A stretch of DNA of 64,000 nucleotides, taken from the NCBI GenBank assembly GCA_027943335.1, contig BSBK01001159.1, forward strand, positions 124,001 through 188,000. The letters run 5' to 3'. This DNA comes from Chamaecyparis obtusa. Lineage: Eukaryota; Streptophyta; Pinopsida; Cupressales; Cupressaceae. Of the stretch, positions 1 through 46,922 are shown one piece after another; within the stretch, counting starts at the first letter, position 1, and every line of letters starts with the position of its first letter. Position numbers and translations under genes: made by a program. The notes below the pieces were generated by a model. It ran no database searches and was not told the DNA's origin. It was given only the letters and a program-made list of their open reading frames with translations.

Positions 1-3000
1 AAAAATTATTTTTTTGAAATCTTATTGGGCTATAAAGCAAACAACCACCAATGAAAATGCTCTTTTTTTTTTTTTTCAAAAATCTCTTTTTAATTTGCCC
101 ACATCATTGTATCACATCAATAGTCAAATATTATTAATTTCTTCAACTAAATATATACTATTCTATATGTCATGATTTTTGACTTTCTAATAAAGTTTGT
201 GATAAAAATCTAATATGAAATCTCAAATCTCTAAAATATTAAATGTTTTGCTTTCAAACATTTATTACGAGATAAGTTTTTTCTACATTATTAGTGCACT
301 AGTAGTGTTAGTTGATTTTATGAAATTTTTTCCTTCCCGCCTATTATTTACTATGCACAGTTAATGTTTTGTTCCCAAAAAATCGGAGTTCAATGTATGA
401 AGATAAAGAATTAAATTTCTTTTATTGAAAGTAAGAAATTATATTTTAAAATTTAATGACAGCCTATGCAATCTAGAAAATTCATCACTTCTATATAAGG
501 CTTTCTCTTCCTTTCAATAAGGCATATCTTTTCTTCCAATCTTGTGGAGAACATTTGTGTAACATGGTATTATTTTTCATTCTTCTCCTAATTTAAATGT
601 GAATAAATATTTTATTCTCAAAAATCTGTTATTGAAAATTGTGTTTTCTTTTGTATTTGCAGAATTTTTTTTTAAGATATTCGAAACTTCTGAGCGTTGC
701 TATTAGTATGGCATCTTTGTTATTTTAAATAGGAACAAGTATGTCTAATCCGTAATTGCATACTTTTACATCTTCTGCATGCTATTGTTGGGTTTATATT
801 CGTATCCTCATTGTGGCAATACATTGGATACGTTTTTCCACTTTGAAGTTTGGTTTTCACTTTGTCTTTTAGTCTATGGTGTTGTCTTTGAATTCTTTGG
901 CCTTTAGCATTCTTAACATCCTCGACAACTTATTCTCAACATTGTGATCTCCCTTTCTCATATATTCTTGATCTACAATTGAAAATTTTTAATTTTTACA
1001 ATGAATAAAAAGCCCCATATTGTCGCAGTGTCATTCTGAGCCCAACCACTATTTGTCTTCTCTGATTGTTTTTCAAATTTTAGTTGTTTGTATTTTCTAA
1101 CTTTATATTTGATACTAGATTATTGTTTTCCTGTTTCCATTATAATATGAAATTAAACAAAGTTCTTATCATTCTAAAAGTCAAGTTAACACTAATTTCA
1201 CTTTATTTTGTCCTAATATATGACTAATTATAATTTTAATTCACTCTTAATTGATTGATCATACTTAATTTTAAATTATCTTGGGTTTAAATTAAACTTA
1301 ACCTTATTACCATCATAAATGTACGAGAGAAGTTCAAACTTCACATATCTATATTAGAAAGCAACTTAGACATATAATTAACCTATGTACAACACAACTT
1401 TTCTTCTAATTTACAAATTTGTGTATACTTACTTTGAATTTTACCATTTTTACTAATTAGCTTTCAACAAATTACATTCAACTTAGGCAGCTACTATGAC
1501 GTTTTGCGTCCTTGTTTCTTTTCCAATTACCTAAAATTATGTGAAGTCATTCCACAAATTTATTTTCATTCAAATATTGTTGAGAATTAGATAAATCTTT
1601 GTTCACTTTCAAAAAAATAAAAAAATGGTAAAAGACATTTGTCATTGTTATAATTGAACTAATCATATTAGATTTATTTATTATTAAAAAAAAATGTGAA
1701 CTTTATATCAATTTGACACTTGTCACTTTTCTCATAATTATCAGTTGGAAAGCATGGTTAGTAATTATCAGTTGAAACAGGAACTAGCTTATCCATCGTT
1801 ATAGTTACTCCATGGAACAACTTGAAAATCTGCTGCTCAAAAACCCTAATATGGTCCAATCACCAATGACTTGTAGCCCAAACAAACTCGTACATCAATC
1901 ACCAACAACTGCTGAACAAAAACCAGGTGATGCTCAGAAACTTGTGTTGCTGATCAATCACTAACAATTGCTACTAATCACAAATCCCCTGCTGTTAATC
2001 ACAAACCACTGTCGTTGCTCACAAACTTCTATTGTTGATCACTAATAACTGCTGCAGTGGCAAACTCATGCTTCTAGTCATACACACCACTAACTGTTGT
2101 CACTTGTTCACAAATGCTGTTGCTCAACAAGCTGTTTCTGCAGATCAGTCACCAAAATTGCTGCTCATCATAAACTCCTGAAGTTGATCATTAATGACTA
2201 TTGCTGCTTTTGACCACTACTGGTCACAGATCAATCACCAATGGTTGCAGATGATTAACTACCTCATTAAGATAACTACCAATGACATAATGCTCACAAA
2301 CTCATGCTGTTGCTCAATCATCAATGTCTAACATTTCTCTAGAGCAAACTTTTGGCGTTGATCACTAAAGACTAGCTTCTCACAAAATCCCGTTGCTGCT
2401 CAAGTGAAACCACTGATGTTGATCAATCAACAACTATTGATGCTATTCACAAACTCCTATGCTGATAACCAACACTTGCTGCTGCTCATGAACTGCTACT
2501 CACGAGGTTGTTGCTCACAAACTTAGAATGTCTTTTTCTATGATTTAAGATGCAACCATGCTGCATATTTACTACAGTTTTAAGATTTTTAGAATTTTAA
2601 ACTTTAGGGCTTTTGCACCCTTTTAATCTTATTTCCTTTTTTTTTGTTTAGGACACTATGTGATGGGCATTAATATCGCACCTGAAGAAAGCAAGCATAA
2701 CAAAAATTGATAGGCATTTTTGGGTATGTACAGGTACAGTATTCATGCCACTCTGTTTCCTTACCCATATCGATATCTTAAGTATGTGAATACATGTACC
2801 TAAGGAGAATGTAGTTTCAGAGCTGTTTAATTTTATCCTTCAGCTGTTTAAACCAAGTTTTGAATCTGTTACTTTTATTGTAGAATGGAATTTCAGCCAT
2901 GATGGTCACTCAAGTCAGCCAATTCTGACTTCAAGTGTGTAAATACAGTTGAAAACTACTTCTCAGATATTGAAATCTTTACATAAGCTTCTCATTCAAC

Positions 3001-3223
3001 TCTTCTCATGAATCTCTTCTGTACTACCAATACCAGCAGAAAAATGTTCTAACAATAACAGGAGAACAGGGACTTCATTGTATACTTATATGGACAAAAT
3101 AGAATGCACCAAATAATACATATTGCAAACAGCAAAAAGTATTCAGGACAAAAATGAACCAAAGACCATTGATATACTTCTTGCATTTTCTAAGAATATA
3201 GAATAGCACAATAAACTATAAAG
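1..3223. other. 3' flank of SMC5
   Basis: AT-rich sequence after the SMC5 stop. Apart from the degenerate repeat at 1780-2525, no coding similarity or RNA gene could be seen. The SMC5 3' UTR must lie just left of 3224, but no clear poly(A) signal stands out. Confidence 0.5.
1780..2525. repeat. Degenerate repeat of CTGCTGATCAATCACCAAC-like words
   Basis: About twenty irregular repeats of 30-45 bp are built from the words TGCTGCTCACAAACTC, GTTGATCAATCACCAACAA and TGCTGTTG. All lie in one direction and are heavily diverged. No open frame runs through it. Confidence 0.7.
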
Positions 3224-37359
<34,136 letters not shown>

Positions 37360-38676
37360 CTGTCAAGTTCCAGTGCACAATGATTGAAGGATAAAATTAC
37401 CATTAGCAACACTAAATTGCATTGAGCATAGTCCTCCTTACAAGCACAAAAAACTACATAGCAATTTCAGACTTCAATTGGAGTACAGGTTATTTTCAAA
37501 AAACTATACTGATATGTTACCACTAGAAGACATATAAGGCAGTTAATTGTATATGTTATATTGCGTAAGTGGAAATAATCAAATATCATAACTACCCAGT
37601 CTATCAAAAACTATCATCTGTGTAACAAACTCTATCGAAAATAGCTATAACACACATTCTGCAAGGCTGAAGTCAAGAAGTGGTGTCAATGAAATCAATA
37701 ACTAGTTCTGATCTCATAATAATGGAGTCCTAAACATAAATAGCCCTTCCTCCACGTGTAAACAAAGTAACATGAAGTTCTCCCCGATTGTTATGCTCTT
37801 GCTCATGTTAAAGGCTGAAGGAGGGGGTCAGTAAGGTAAAGTACACCTGATTTCTTAAAGATAATAAAACAAAAAGGAAAAGCTTAACTCCATTCAAGGC
37901 AAACCCAAAATAGCTTGCATAAAGGACACAAAACAAACAGAAGCAAAGACAAATTGATGAGATTGGCTCTGAGCAAGCTCATGAAATGATATTGTAAGAT
38001 CTAGATGGCTCCTATTGGTTACCCTCAATGACCATGTTAACAAGTTAATCCATTAGAAAAATAATGAGATCAGTGGGGTCTCACCTAAAATGACCGTGTA
38101 CAGGATGCAATACATCATAAGCTAATATTATTTATATTTTACAACCTTGTGTTCCTTCTTTTGCTGTACAAAATTGCACAGATTCAATGCTTGATTATAG
38201 AGTATAGCTGCCAGGGTAAAAATATTTGAACAGATACAGATACTAATACAAAGTAGTTTGTAAAAGAACCCAATATAATGTGGATAAGTCAATGCAAATA
38301 AATGGAAAAGGAAATTGAAAGATAGCATATGCTCTTAATATTCAAATATTTTCTTCTTAGCATGGTCTTTCATACTTAAATACTAGAACTTCCATACATA
38401 TCTGAAAGTAGTGCAATTTTGAAAAGCTTTTCTTAATTTTCCAAATTTCTGTTCTGTTCACTTATTAGTATTGTCTTTCCTTCACTTTACACTTCAGTTT
38501 GCTAGTCTTGTTGATAAAGTGCAAACTCTAAATGTCCCAAGTGCTTTAAATGGGCCAAAAAGCTGTAGATTGTTCTAGTCTACATTTGCCATCAAACTCT
38601 AATCATATTAGAAAATGATCTATTCTTGAGGATATTAGTGTTTGGGCCCCCAAAAAAATATAGTTTTTCACCCACC
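37360..38676. other. Intron sequence
   Basis: Apart from the possible exon at 38146-38207, nothing recognisable. Confidence 0.5.
38146..38207 (-). CDS. Possible SMC5 coiled-coil exon
   Basis: 62 bp between a good acceptor (CTGGCAG) and a GTTGTA donor, open as ILYNQALNLCNFVQQKKEHK. If joined to the alternative acceptor at 37354 it continues into DELERCKRQL in phase, and the hydrophobic spacing resembles the SMC5 coil. The resemblance is weak and the donor is unusual. Confidence 0.35.
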
Positions 38677-38681
38677 GTAGG

Positions 38682-39612
38682 TGATGCGGGGGCATTCTAG
38701 GGTACTCGGTGAATCTGCAGGGAGGTGTGTTGTTTGGTTCTGTGGTACTCGGTTGCAGCTTTAACCGATGGTCTCGGCTATTGAGGGAAGCTCGGTCGCT
38801 AAAGGAACTCGGTGAGACTTCTTGTGCTCGATGGAACTAGTGCTCGGTGATGCCTGTGTTACTTGGTGATGCCTGTGTTACACGGTGTTGCTTGGATTGG
38901 TCAGTTGTTTCACTGGCACTTTGTTGTTTCTCTGACACTCGGTAGTTCTAGTTTACCGACTGGAGTTCTTGGTGATTTGGTTGCCCGACTTGGTGCATTT
39001 ATTGTTGGTATCTTTTGTTGTATTCTCCTATGTAGAATTAGAGGCCGACATGGAGAATTAAATAATTGTAAGGCTATTTAAGAGCCGACTGGTATTGCAT
39101 TTAATATTTGTTTGTAGGAGTTAATTATGTCATCCATCCGACTTGTGGCTGAAGATTAGTATTTAAGGAGTGTTTGGGTAGTTGTTTAGGGGAGTCTGGG
39201 GGGGTGGCAGATGAAAAGTGAAGTTGTGGAAAAGATAGTGTAGACTTGGATCCTGCAAGATCTAGCATATCAGATTGAATTATGATAGTCGTGATAGTAG
39301 AGCTAGTGGTTTGCATGCTTGAAGACAAGGAGATTGCTTGGTGGCTTGCGAGCACAAGTTCAGATCTGCCTTAGGGTTTCCATCAGTTGATGATTTGTTT
39401 CAGAACTGGACTAGTTGGAGTTGGATTGGATCTTGTTGATCTTGCAGAACTGTTTCTATTTGTAATTGGCCCTAACCCGAAAGGCCTTACAGTCGGGCAT
39501 GTTAATGGAAAATCTGATTTGAGCATATCTTGTTGTGTTATTTCCATTGTGTTGGTTGTTGGCTGCAAGGATGGACTGTCCTTCATTGGATCTGCCATCC
39601 TTGACTGCGTCA
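38682..39612 (+). repeat. 5' LTR of the pol-less gypsy element
   Basis: Starts TGATGCGGGGGCATTC and ends CTTGACTGCGTCA. Dense in ACTCGGT words at 38700-38900. Confidence 0.93.
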
Positions 39613-39614
39613 GG

Positions 39615-39626
39615 TGGTATCAGAGC
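39615..39626 (+). promoter_or_regulatory. Primer binding site of the pol-less gypsy element
   Basis: TGGTATCAGAGC, two bases after the 5' LTR. Confidence 0.92.
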
Positions 39627-39861
39627 TGAGTTGATCTTGTTGAGCGAAGGTTGACCTAGCAAGGCTGATCTTGCGAAGTTGATCTTGTTGGCGAAGAGAT
39701 CGTATGATCTGAGTTGCAGATCCGTGGCACTGAACTTGTGGAATCTTGACCTGGCTGTTCATGCAAGGTGGTAGGCTAATCTGACTTGCATACAACTTGG
39801 AGGTTGTCACAAGGTGGTCGGTGTAGGGTTTTGTTGCTTTGGGTTTTTCTTATCTTTAAGG

Positions 39862-40224
39862 ATGCCTCCGAGAAGATTGGACCCTAGAGCGATTGCAGAT
39901 CTCTGTGATGCTGTAGAATCGAAGATTACAAAGAAAGTGAAATCTGATTTCAGATCTGAGATGGAGTTGATGAAGAATGACATGATCGCTGAGATCATAA
40001 GAGCTATGACTGGTGTGCCTCGAAATGTTAGTACTGAGGATGGTTATGAGGAAGCTGTTGAAGACTTTGAAGTTGGTGGATCTAGTGGTGATGACCAGAG
40101 GGATAGATATGCTGAAGACAGAACTGCTCGGTTACATAGATCTGGAGCTCGGTTGAGTAATAGTTACCGAATGGAAGTTTCTACTTTCTCTGGTACCCGA
40201 GAACTTGGTTGACTGGATTGGTGG
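39862..40224 (+). pseudogene. Gag, N-terminal part
   Basis: Starts MPPRRLDPRAIADLCDAVES, then an acidic linker and RMEVSTFSGTRE. A frameshift follows, and the other frame gives ENLVDWIG, matching LLDWI in the gag at 24.9 kb. The reading then runs into unrelated GC-rich DNA. The matching C-terminal part resumes near 42370. Confidence 0.85.
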
Positions 40225-42369
40225 GGCCCCTCTTGGGAGGTGCCCTACCTGTCTACCCCCTAATAAACCCCACTTGCCCAACAAAGGGTGGTTACCCGCC
40301 TTTTTAAAGATTGATCCGGCCCTTGCCTTTTCTTTCTCAGGCCTAACCCCACTTGCCCAACAAAGGGTGGTTACCCGCCCAACACAAGGACAAGTTTTAA
40401 AGATTGCCCCTACCCAGCATCCCCAGTGGAACACCATGAGAGTTATTCACTAAAGAATGACTAGTTATTATGCGAGCCACCGGGTGTATGATCCTAACAG
40501 GACCCCAAGAAAAGCGGGGAGAAGGAAGGGGGGAAGGAAGGCAGGAAGACAGGACCCCAAGGACAAGGACAAGGACAAAGAGATTTTAAATTGGCCCTTG
40601 CCATGGGGGGGCCACACGCCCCACCAAACCCCCCCTAGTGGTTCCCCCTCACTCCGCTCATGGGGAACGAGACAAGAAGGCAGGACCCCAGGGACAAGGA
40701 CCCCACGACCCCAACTAATTACTCGGCCTTATTGCATACCCCTCGGAGGGGTATGCGGCCGAGGGAGGGGTGGACCCCAATTAATTACTCGGCCTTATTG
40801 CATACCGGGTATGCAGCCGAGGAGTCGATGTAACGTATATAGATCGGTGGGTACCTTCGTTACTTCGCGAAGCCCGGGTTCGAATCCCGGGAGATCTTTA
40901 GGCATAGAGTGAACGCGACTCCTTAGGGCTTCCCAAGAGGATAGCTCTATGCCGGCCTCTATAAGTCAAAGCCCATCTATGCGGGATAGTCAAGCCGAAG
41001 AAGGTTGGATGGGCTGGGTATCGGTTCTCACTTATAGCAAATCTGGCTGTACCCAAACCCTAAAAGGGATAATACGGTTGACGAGACCCACGTTATAAGG
41101 CTGTGTCGAAGTAAAGGTAGCATATTGAGGATTGCCCGTTAGGGCATTCCGGTCTTTATGCAGGCCTCATCTTCCCTCGCTTTATAGCAGGGGGGTACCG
41201 GCTATACCCCAAGGGACCTAGGGGAGTTAGTGGACATTGGCAAATGTGCGGGGGGCCTTTAAGGGAAGCTTGCGTTGTTACGCAAGTAGCTATGCGGGCA
41301 TTTAAATGCCCGTGGACGGGACATAATTCGATTTATGCTTCGCATGAATAGAGTTCGAAGCGGAGTCTTGCACTTTTCAGAAATGAACAATGATGAATCG
41401 CACCCGAAGTGGTAAGCATCCTGTGAGTCTCACTAACGTTGGGCATAACGTCAGGCTGTGTACCACAGGAGTGGAAACGACGAAGTGTTAAACACGGCTC
41501 ATTCTTGAAATGGCAAGCATCGGAGTCCACTTATCTCAAGCCTGGAAAACTAGTATCGTCTTGGTATTATGATTCTCCTAGGGTTGGCAAGATACTAGTT
41601 CGGAGAAGGGAATGTCTCTGTTGAGGGCATTACTGCTCAACTAAGGGGATAGTGCCGTAAACTCAGTAGCACAGTTAAGCTCGTAGAAGGTTGTCATAAA
41701 GATCAACCCGCAGTCCTGCCCTTCATCGTAAGCGGTGGAGGATAGTTGACTAATTAGAAGGGGAGCAGATACCAGTGGCATTCTTCGACGAGAGATCCAA
41801 AGTTCCTCCTCCCTCCCGTTCCCCTAATAATTGACACGTAAATTGCCGACCGTGTTAGAGCCGTTACGCACTTCCTCCTATCCCTGAGTTGTCCATGGTT
41901 CTCATTCCCAAGCGCATCCTTTGGGTTTCCCAGTTCCACTCCGCCGCATGAGCCACCTCTCAGATCTCCGCCTCAGCCACCTCAGGATCCCGAGAAAAAC
42001 CCGAGTATCCTGTGAAGGCTGAAGAGGGGGATGCTCCCCTACCGAATGCAGACAAATTGGATGTGGAAATAATCGTATTAAGGCGAGTCCGTACGCCTTC
42101 AAGTAGAAATTCAATCCCCTGGATGTGCTTCAAGAAAAAGAGTGCCTTCCACGCACTACATTATCGAAGCTTGAGAACGTGGCGTTCTCAAGTAACCTTA
42201 TCCTCTCATCAAACCTGGCTGTTGAAGGCCCGCTTCGTCCCTCTCTTAGCCCTACCACTCGGGTCGCCCCACCATTTCTCGCTTAAGATGTTGGCGGCAA
42301 CATATTGGGACAAGCGGGACCACAGACCTCTACCATTACGGACATCGATTGGCACGTTTGGGAGCCAAG
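40225..42369. other. GC-rich organelle-like (probably mitochondrial) DNA inserted in gag
   Basis: About 2.1 kb interrupts gag between DWIG and DIEDPL. Base composition shifts to roughly half GC, and the style changes: C- and G-runs, hairpins, and stretches typical of plant mitochondrial introns such as GUGCG-type starts at 41246. No LTR, TIR or flanking duplication was seen, and about 30 bp of gag appear lost compared with the related gag at 24.9 kb. That fits end-joining of an organelle fragment (NUMT). The mitochondrial origin is inferred from style; no mitochondrial gene could be named. Confidence 0.6.
40709..40822. repeat. Pair of hairpin repeats in the organelle-like insert
   Basis: The direct repeat TAATTACTCGGCCTTATTGC occurs twice (from about 40715 and 40782). 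Each copy folds with a following GGTATGC..GCCGAG into a hairpin (40722-40763 and 40788-40821). Confidence 0.85.
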
Positions 42370-43185
42370 CGGGATATTGAAGATCCTCTTCAGGTAAGGT
42401 TGGCACAGACAAAATTGAAAGGACATGCTGCTCTTTGGTGGAAAGAATTACAAAGAGATAGAGAAGATGAAGGTGAAATGAAGATCAATCGATGGAGGTT
42501 GATGGTGACTAAGTTGAAAGCTAAGTTCATACCTGCTGACTATGAGCTTGACTTGTTTAAGAAGATACAGAATCTGAAACAGAAGGATTTGACTGTTGAA
42601 GATTATACCGAGGAATTCTACAAGCTTACTATTCAGTCTGGACACAAAGAACTTGGTAAGGAAAAGGTAGCTGGGTATGTGAATGGTTTGAGATTCAATA
42701 TTCAAGATGAGCTTGGTATGCTAAAGATTGATTCAGTTGAAGATGCTTATCAGTATGCTCTGAAGGCAGAAGATAAGTTGAAGAGAAAACAACATGGTAA
42801 TCCCCGAGGGAAGGAAAAGATTGATCACTCGGTGAAGGATAAACCGACTATAGAAGATGAACAGAAACCTGTAGAACCGAAGAAGAAGACAGGTGGGGTT
42901 ATCTTTAAGGGTACTTGTTATAACTGTGGTAAAGAAGGACACCGTTCTTTTGAGTGTACACAGAAGAAGCTTGGTGACCGACGAATTGCTATGGTGAATG
43001 AAAATGTTGAGAATGAACCTGAATCTGAGAACTTGCTGGTTCGGCGAACATTGCTCAGTACAAAGGAGGAACCTTGTCAGAGGAGTAACTTGTTCAAGAC
43101 TCGGTGCAAGTCTAGAGGTAAAGTTTGTGATGTGATTGTTGATAGTGGTAGCACTGATAACCTTGTTGCTGAGGACATGGTTTAG
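42370..43185 (+). pseudogene. Gag C-terminal part, zinc knuckle and start of protease
   Basis: Resumes DIEDPLQVRLAQTKLKGHAA, LWWKELQRDREDEG, then FIPADYELDLFKKIQNLKQK and EDYTEEFYKLTIQSGHKELG (gag domain). A lysine-rich linker, the zinc knuckle CYNCGKEGHRSFEC (42916-42957) and the protease active site VCDVIVDSGSTDNLV (near 43141) follow. The frame stops at 43183. It is homologous to the minus-strand gag at 24.2-25.2 kb. Confidence 0.92.
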
Positions 43186-43717
43186 AAACTTGGTTTGAAC
43201 AGAATGAGACATCCCTGTCCTTATAGGATTGGCTGGTTGCAAGATGATCATGCTCTGGAAGTGAGAGAATAGTGCTTTGTTGATGTTCAGATTGGCCAGT
43301 ATAAGGATCTTTTGTTATGTGATATTTTGGAGATGAATAGTTGTGATATATTGCTCGGTAGACCTTGGCAATATGATTGCAGAGCTATGTATGATTGCAT
43401 GAAGAATGTCTTTACTGTTGAGAAGGATGACATGAAGTTTTCCCTAATGCCTTTGCTGGATACAACGCTAGGAAGGAGAAGCATGACTATTGGTAGCCGA
43501 GTTGACTTGGTAAATCCTGAAGGTATGGATGATCAGTGTGGAGAATAGACCTGTGTTATCAAGGAAAGACTTGAAGAGACAGAGGAAGCTGAAATGGAAG
43601 AGTATGCAAGGTGAAAAGTTGGAGGACATGTATGTGAAGAACCAGTTCGGGGTTTACGTGTTGAATCCCGGAAGATGTTCTTCCAGCATATGAACATCTC
43701 TTCAAACCTAGGGTGTC
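43186..43717 (+). pseudogene. Protease C-terminal part and deletion scar
   Basis: 43312-43548 gives LCDILEMNSCDILLGRPWQY, the second half of the gypsy protease. Downstream about 170 bp holds only fragments, with no RT, RNase H or integrase, before the 3' LTR at 43718. Confidence 0.82.
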
Positions 43718-43812
43718 TGATGCAAGGGCATTCTAGGGTACTCAGTGAATCTCCAAGGAGGTGTGTTGTTTGGTTCTGTGGTACTCGGTTGCAGCTTTAA
43801 CCGATGGTCTCG

Positions 43813-44692
43813 TGAAATGACCCTAATTGGTCATCTACTAACTTTCTCAACCAAATCACATGCAGATTCGAAAACCAATGAAACATGCAAGTATCCAACA
43901 TATAAATTCGAATAACCAGCAGATATAACTTTATTAAATTTCTCAGAAATATGGTTTAGTATTATACATCAACAATACATAAACCAAACATTACAATATC
44001 CAATCCAATCCGAAATATAGCAAAGAACAGTAAGACTGGATGATAAAGAACCTAATATAACAATGGCGAACTCTAAATGAATCTGCACCAGGATGAATCG
44101 GGTTTCCGTCCAATCCACCAAGAAATGCTGAAGGTTTTTGTCCTCATATTTCTGATTCGATAGCTGAAGCTTCTCGAATTCTCAAAGAGAAGTGAAATCC
44201 ATAAACTGAAGCATGCTGAAATGAGACTCCAAAACCTCCTCTTATGGGCTGCAACTGTGACTCTTCAGTTTCCTCACTGTGACTCTTTGTATGCCCATTT
44301 TGTCTCTTTATAAACTCACTTTAAGTCATTTTTAAATAAAATGACCGTTGAGTTATAAAGTAAAATAATTAACAAGTGAGGAATTCTTCCGGCATTAAAA
44401 CGGGAGCCCAAACAAGCTCGGATGTTGTCGTGTGATAGCTCGCCAAAAAGCCCTCGACGAGACGCCCCAAGTCCACTACTGAAAAGCCGAGAATTCTGAA
44501 CCCCTGTTGACTTACTATAAATAGTAAGTGCCCTGGAAACCTGCGAAAACTGCATCGATTGGCCTGGAACCGAAACCACCTAGGCCAATTATACCCAAGA
44601 ACACTGCCACGCCACGGTTAGCCCTTCGAATCAAGGTAAATAGGCTAACGACATGGCTCAATATAATGTGCCCCAAAAAGGGGGACATTACA
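43813..44692 (-). repeat. 3' LTR of the gene-capturing element
   Basis: 880 bp, the same length as 49372-50251, with scattered single-base differences of a few percent. Confidence 0.95.
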
Positions 44693-45219
44693 ATCATCCC
44701 TTCTCGGAGATTGCTTGCCCTCAAGCAATCAGTATCTACCTGCTGAGATCAAATACCGGGATCCCAAACCAGCCTCTGGGAGGCGACTCCACCAACCTGT
44801 CATGCGTAACTGATACAGTCATTAGGCTCCAATCTGTGAAGCCATTCATTCTGTAGCAAAACAGCAGCCAAACTAATGCCCGACTCCCAAATCCCTGCAG
44901 GATCAATCGTGCCAATCTGCCCTATGCTGTTGTCATCAGTAAGTAAGGTCTCAACCCAACTGAGAACCTCACTCCAACTGGGATCTTCCACACCTCTATC
45001 GTCATATGCCAGAGAAAACCAAATCCCCTATCGAACGGCTCCAAAAATGAGAACCAACCGTGAGTATGCCCCTCCTAGATCCCACAAGCAAAAGAGCCAT
45101 ACATCACCCTAGCTGACTGAAATATCCTAACGCTCTATGCCCATACTGAGCGAAGCACCAGAAGTGTCCAACTACCATAATACTGCCCCTCTAATCGGTA
45201 GCCTGAACCAAAAACTGCA

Positions 45220-46224
45220 CTAAAGAGGCAAGCTATCCAGACTGTCAGACAAGGCTTCCACCTGCAAACAGGGAAGCGTGCTCAACCAATCACCCATCCC
45301 ACTCTTATCCACTAATCGGAAAAGAAAGTCCTCCGTAGGTGGGCTGAATGGAAAATAAAATACATCCCATGCAAAAAGGCTAACATGCGATGCACTGAAC
45401 AACTCTACTAGTAATCCTAAATCAGAATAAGGATTCCATAGCTGTCTCTCTATACCCGGGGCCATACTGCTAGCCAAGTCACTATCCAAGGCTGATTTGT
45501 AATCAACATTATGTCCCTTTGTCAACTGTAACAAGGCAGCCACCTCTTGGCTGCAATCAGTGTCAATTTGGGGCTCTTGATTAATTTCAAGAGGCGTTGC
45601 ATCATTCAACTCAAATAGTGGATTCTCAAATATCCAATCAGCATCCATCTCGAAAAGTAAGTTACTATGCTTCATCCAATCAATGTTATGTTGGCTCAAG
45701 CTATTACCATCATAAGAAGGACTATCCTCATGCCCTTTCTAAATTGCTGCTACGAAATCAGAATGGGGGCAACTTGAATTTTCCATCTGCACCTCATACT
45801 CTTGAGTGTCCATAATGCCTTGTTCTAATTTTTCTTCATGTGCCTCAAATTTTTTCTTGGAGTTATTTGAATGCCAAGCTAAGGTTGCTGCTATGTCATA
45901 GTGAGAATCAACAATCATACTAGAAGATGCATTGCGATTACCTGAGGCATTCATACCGTCATGATCCGTACCAATCTCGAGCCCTTCATCAAGGGTAGTC
46001 ATTTTTATTTCTCCTTTTGTATCCTCTTGTAAATCTCCTCTCAAAGATGATGGAGCCTCATGTGAACCACTCCCCAATGTTATCATTTTGCTCTTGTGAA
46101 CCGAATCTGCACGTTTATCAAACTCTCCATGAAGTTTTCTACATACCTCCTTTGTATTTCCTTTTCTCTGCTGATTAGAATTTGTAAGTTCCAAACCATC
46201 ATCGTCCTCTTCTGGAACACCCAT
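45220..46224 (-). pseudogene. Unrecognised acidic protein of the gene-capturing element
   Basis: Two frames in the same phase, 45739-46224 (161 codons from MGVPEEDDDGLELTNSN) and 45220-45699 (159 codons), are separated only by a stop and about 13 codons. They give one acidic protein of about 330 residues ending LPCLQVEALSDSLDSLPL. Upstream, PKKIRDHLPFAEF and FGPSKVSSPPTGASMRRRV continue the same reading with stops. There is no zinc knuckle, protease or RT motif. It could be a captured third gene or an element-specific protein. Function unknown. Confidence 0.45.
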
Positions 46225-46922
46225 AAATTCAGCAAAGGGTAGATGGTCACGTATCTTCTTAGGAAGACTGCAATACTTCTAGTGGCTTCTCATAATTGCA
46301 TCATTTGCTGTTATGACACGACGCCTCATACTTGCACCTGTAGGTGGTGATGAAACCTTAGAAGGTCCAAATTTCCTAGAAAGTGTGCCACTTAAATGCA
46401 GCAGTTCTCATTGGATCTTTTGTTGTATTTGCTCAAGGTCTTTCCATGCTTGTGTGTTGCTAAACAATCCCTCCATCATGACTTGTCCTGCTGTTCAAAC
46501 TTAGAACCAATCCCAACTGTGCTAACCCTGTCCAAATTTGTTTTATGCTGCCCTATTTGCACCAATTTTTCCCAAACGGAATTTCCAGCAAAATTGATAA
46601 ACTCTTCCACGGGTTGTAAAATGTCCTACCCTTGTTTGCCACTAAAATTTTAACCTTGTTTCCCTTCCAAATGCTTTGTCAAACAGTTGTCATGATTTCT
46701 GAATATGAGAGGTTTGATTGGAGAGTTATTGTTTTCAGATTGTAACAGTTTCATATACATTCAGTAGCAATGCTTTCTCACAATACACATTATGATGTTT
46801 GGTATCCATCCATGAAAAGAAAGATTCATGATTTTACCAATTCCACTATACATGGCTATAGTAACAAGGATAGAACTGATATATAAGGTGCATATTCCCA
46901 CTAGAGAGATGTCGAAATGGAG

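Noticed and set aside
40870..40895. tRNA gene suggested by CCCGGGTTCGAATCCCGGG
   Set aside because: Only a T-arm can be seen; no matching acceptor stem, D-arm or anticodon arm upstream.
40457..40912. 151-codon plus-strand frame in the organelle-like insert
   Set aside because: GC-rich, repetitive, and ends in the SRSPGSNPGRS translation typical of a tRNA T-arm; no protein family.
42733..43251. 172-codon minus-strand open frame
   Set aside because: Antisense to gag with zinc knuckle on the plus strand.
46313..46653. Plus-strand frames near 46.3-46.6 kb
   Set aside because: They are antisense to the element's minus-strand reading and have no family features.
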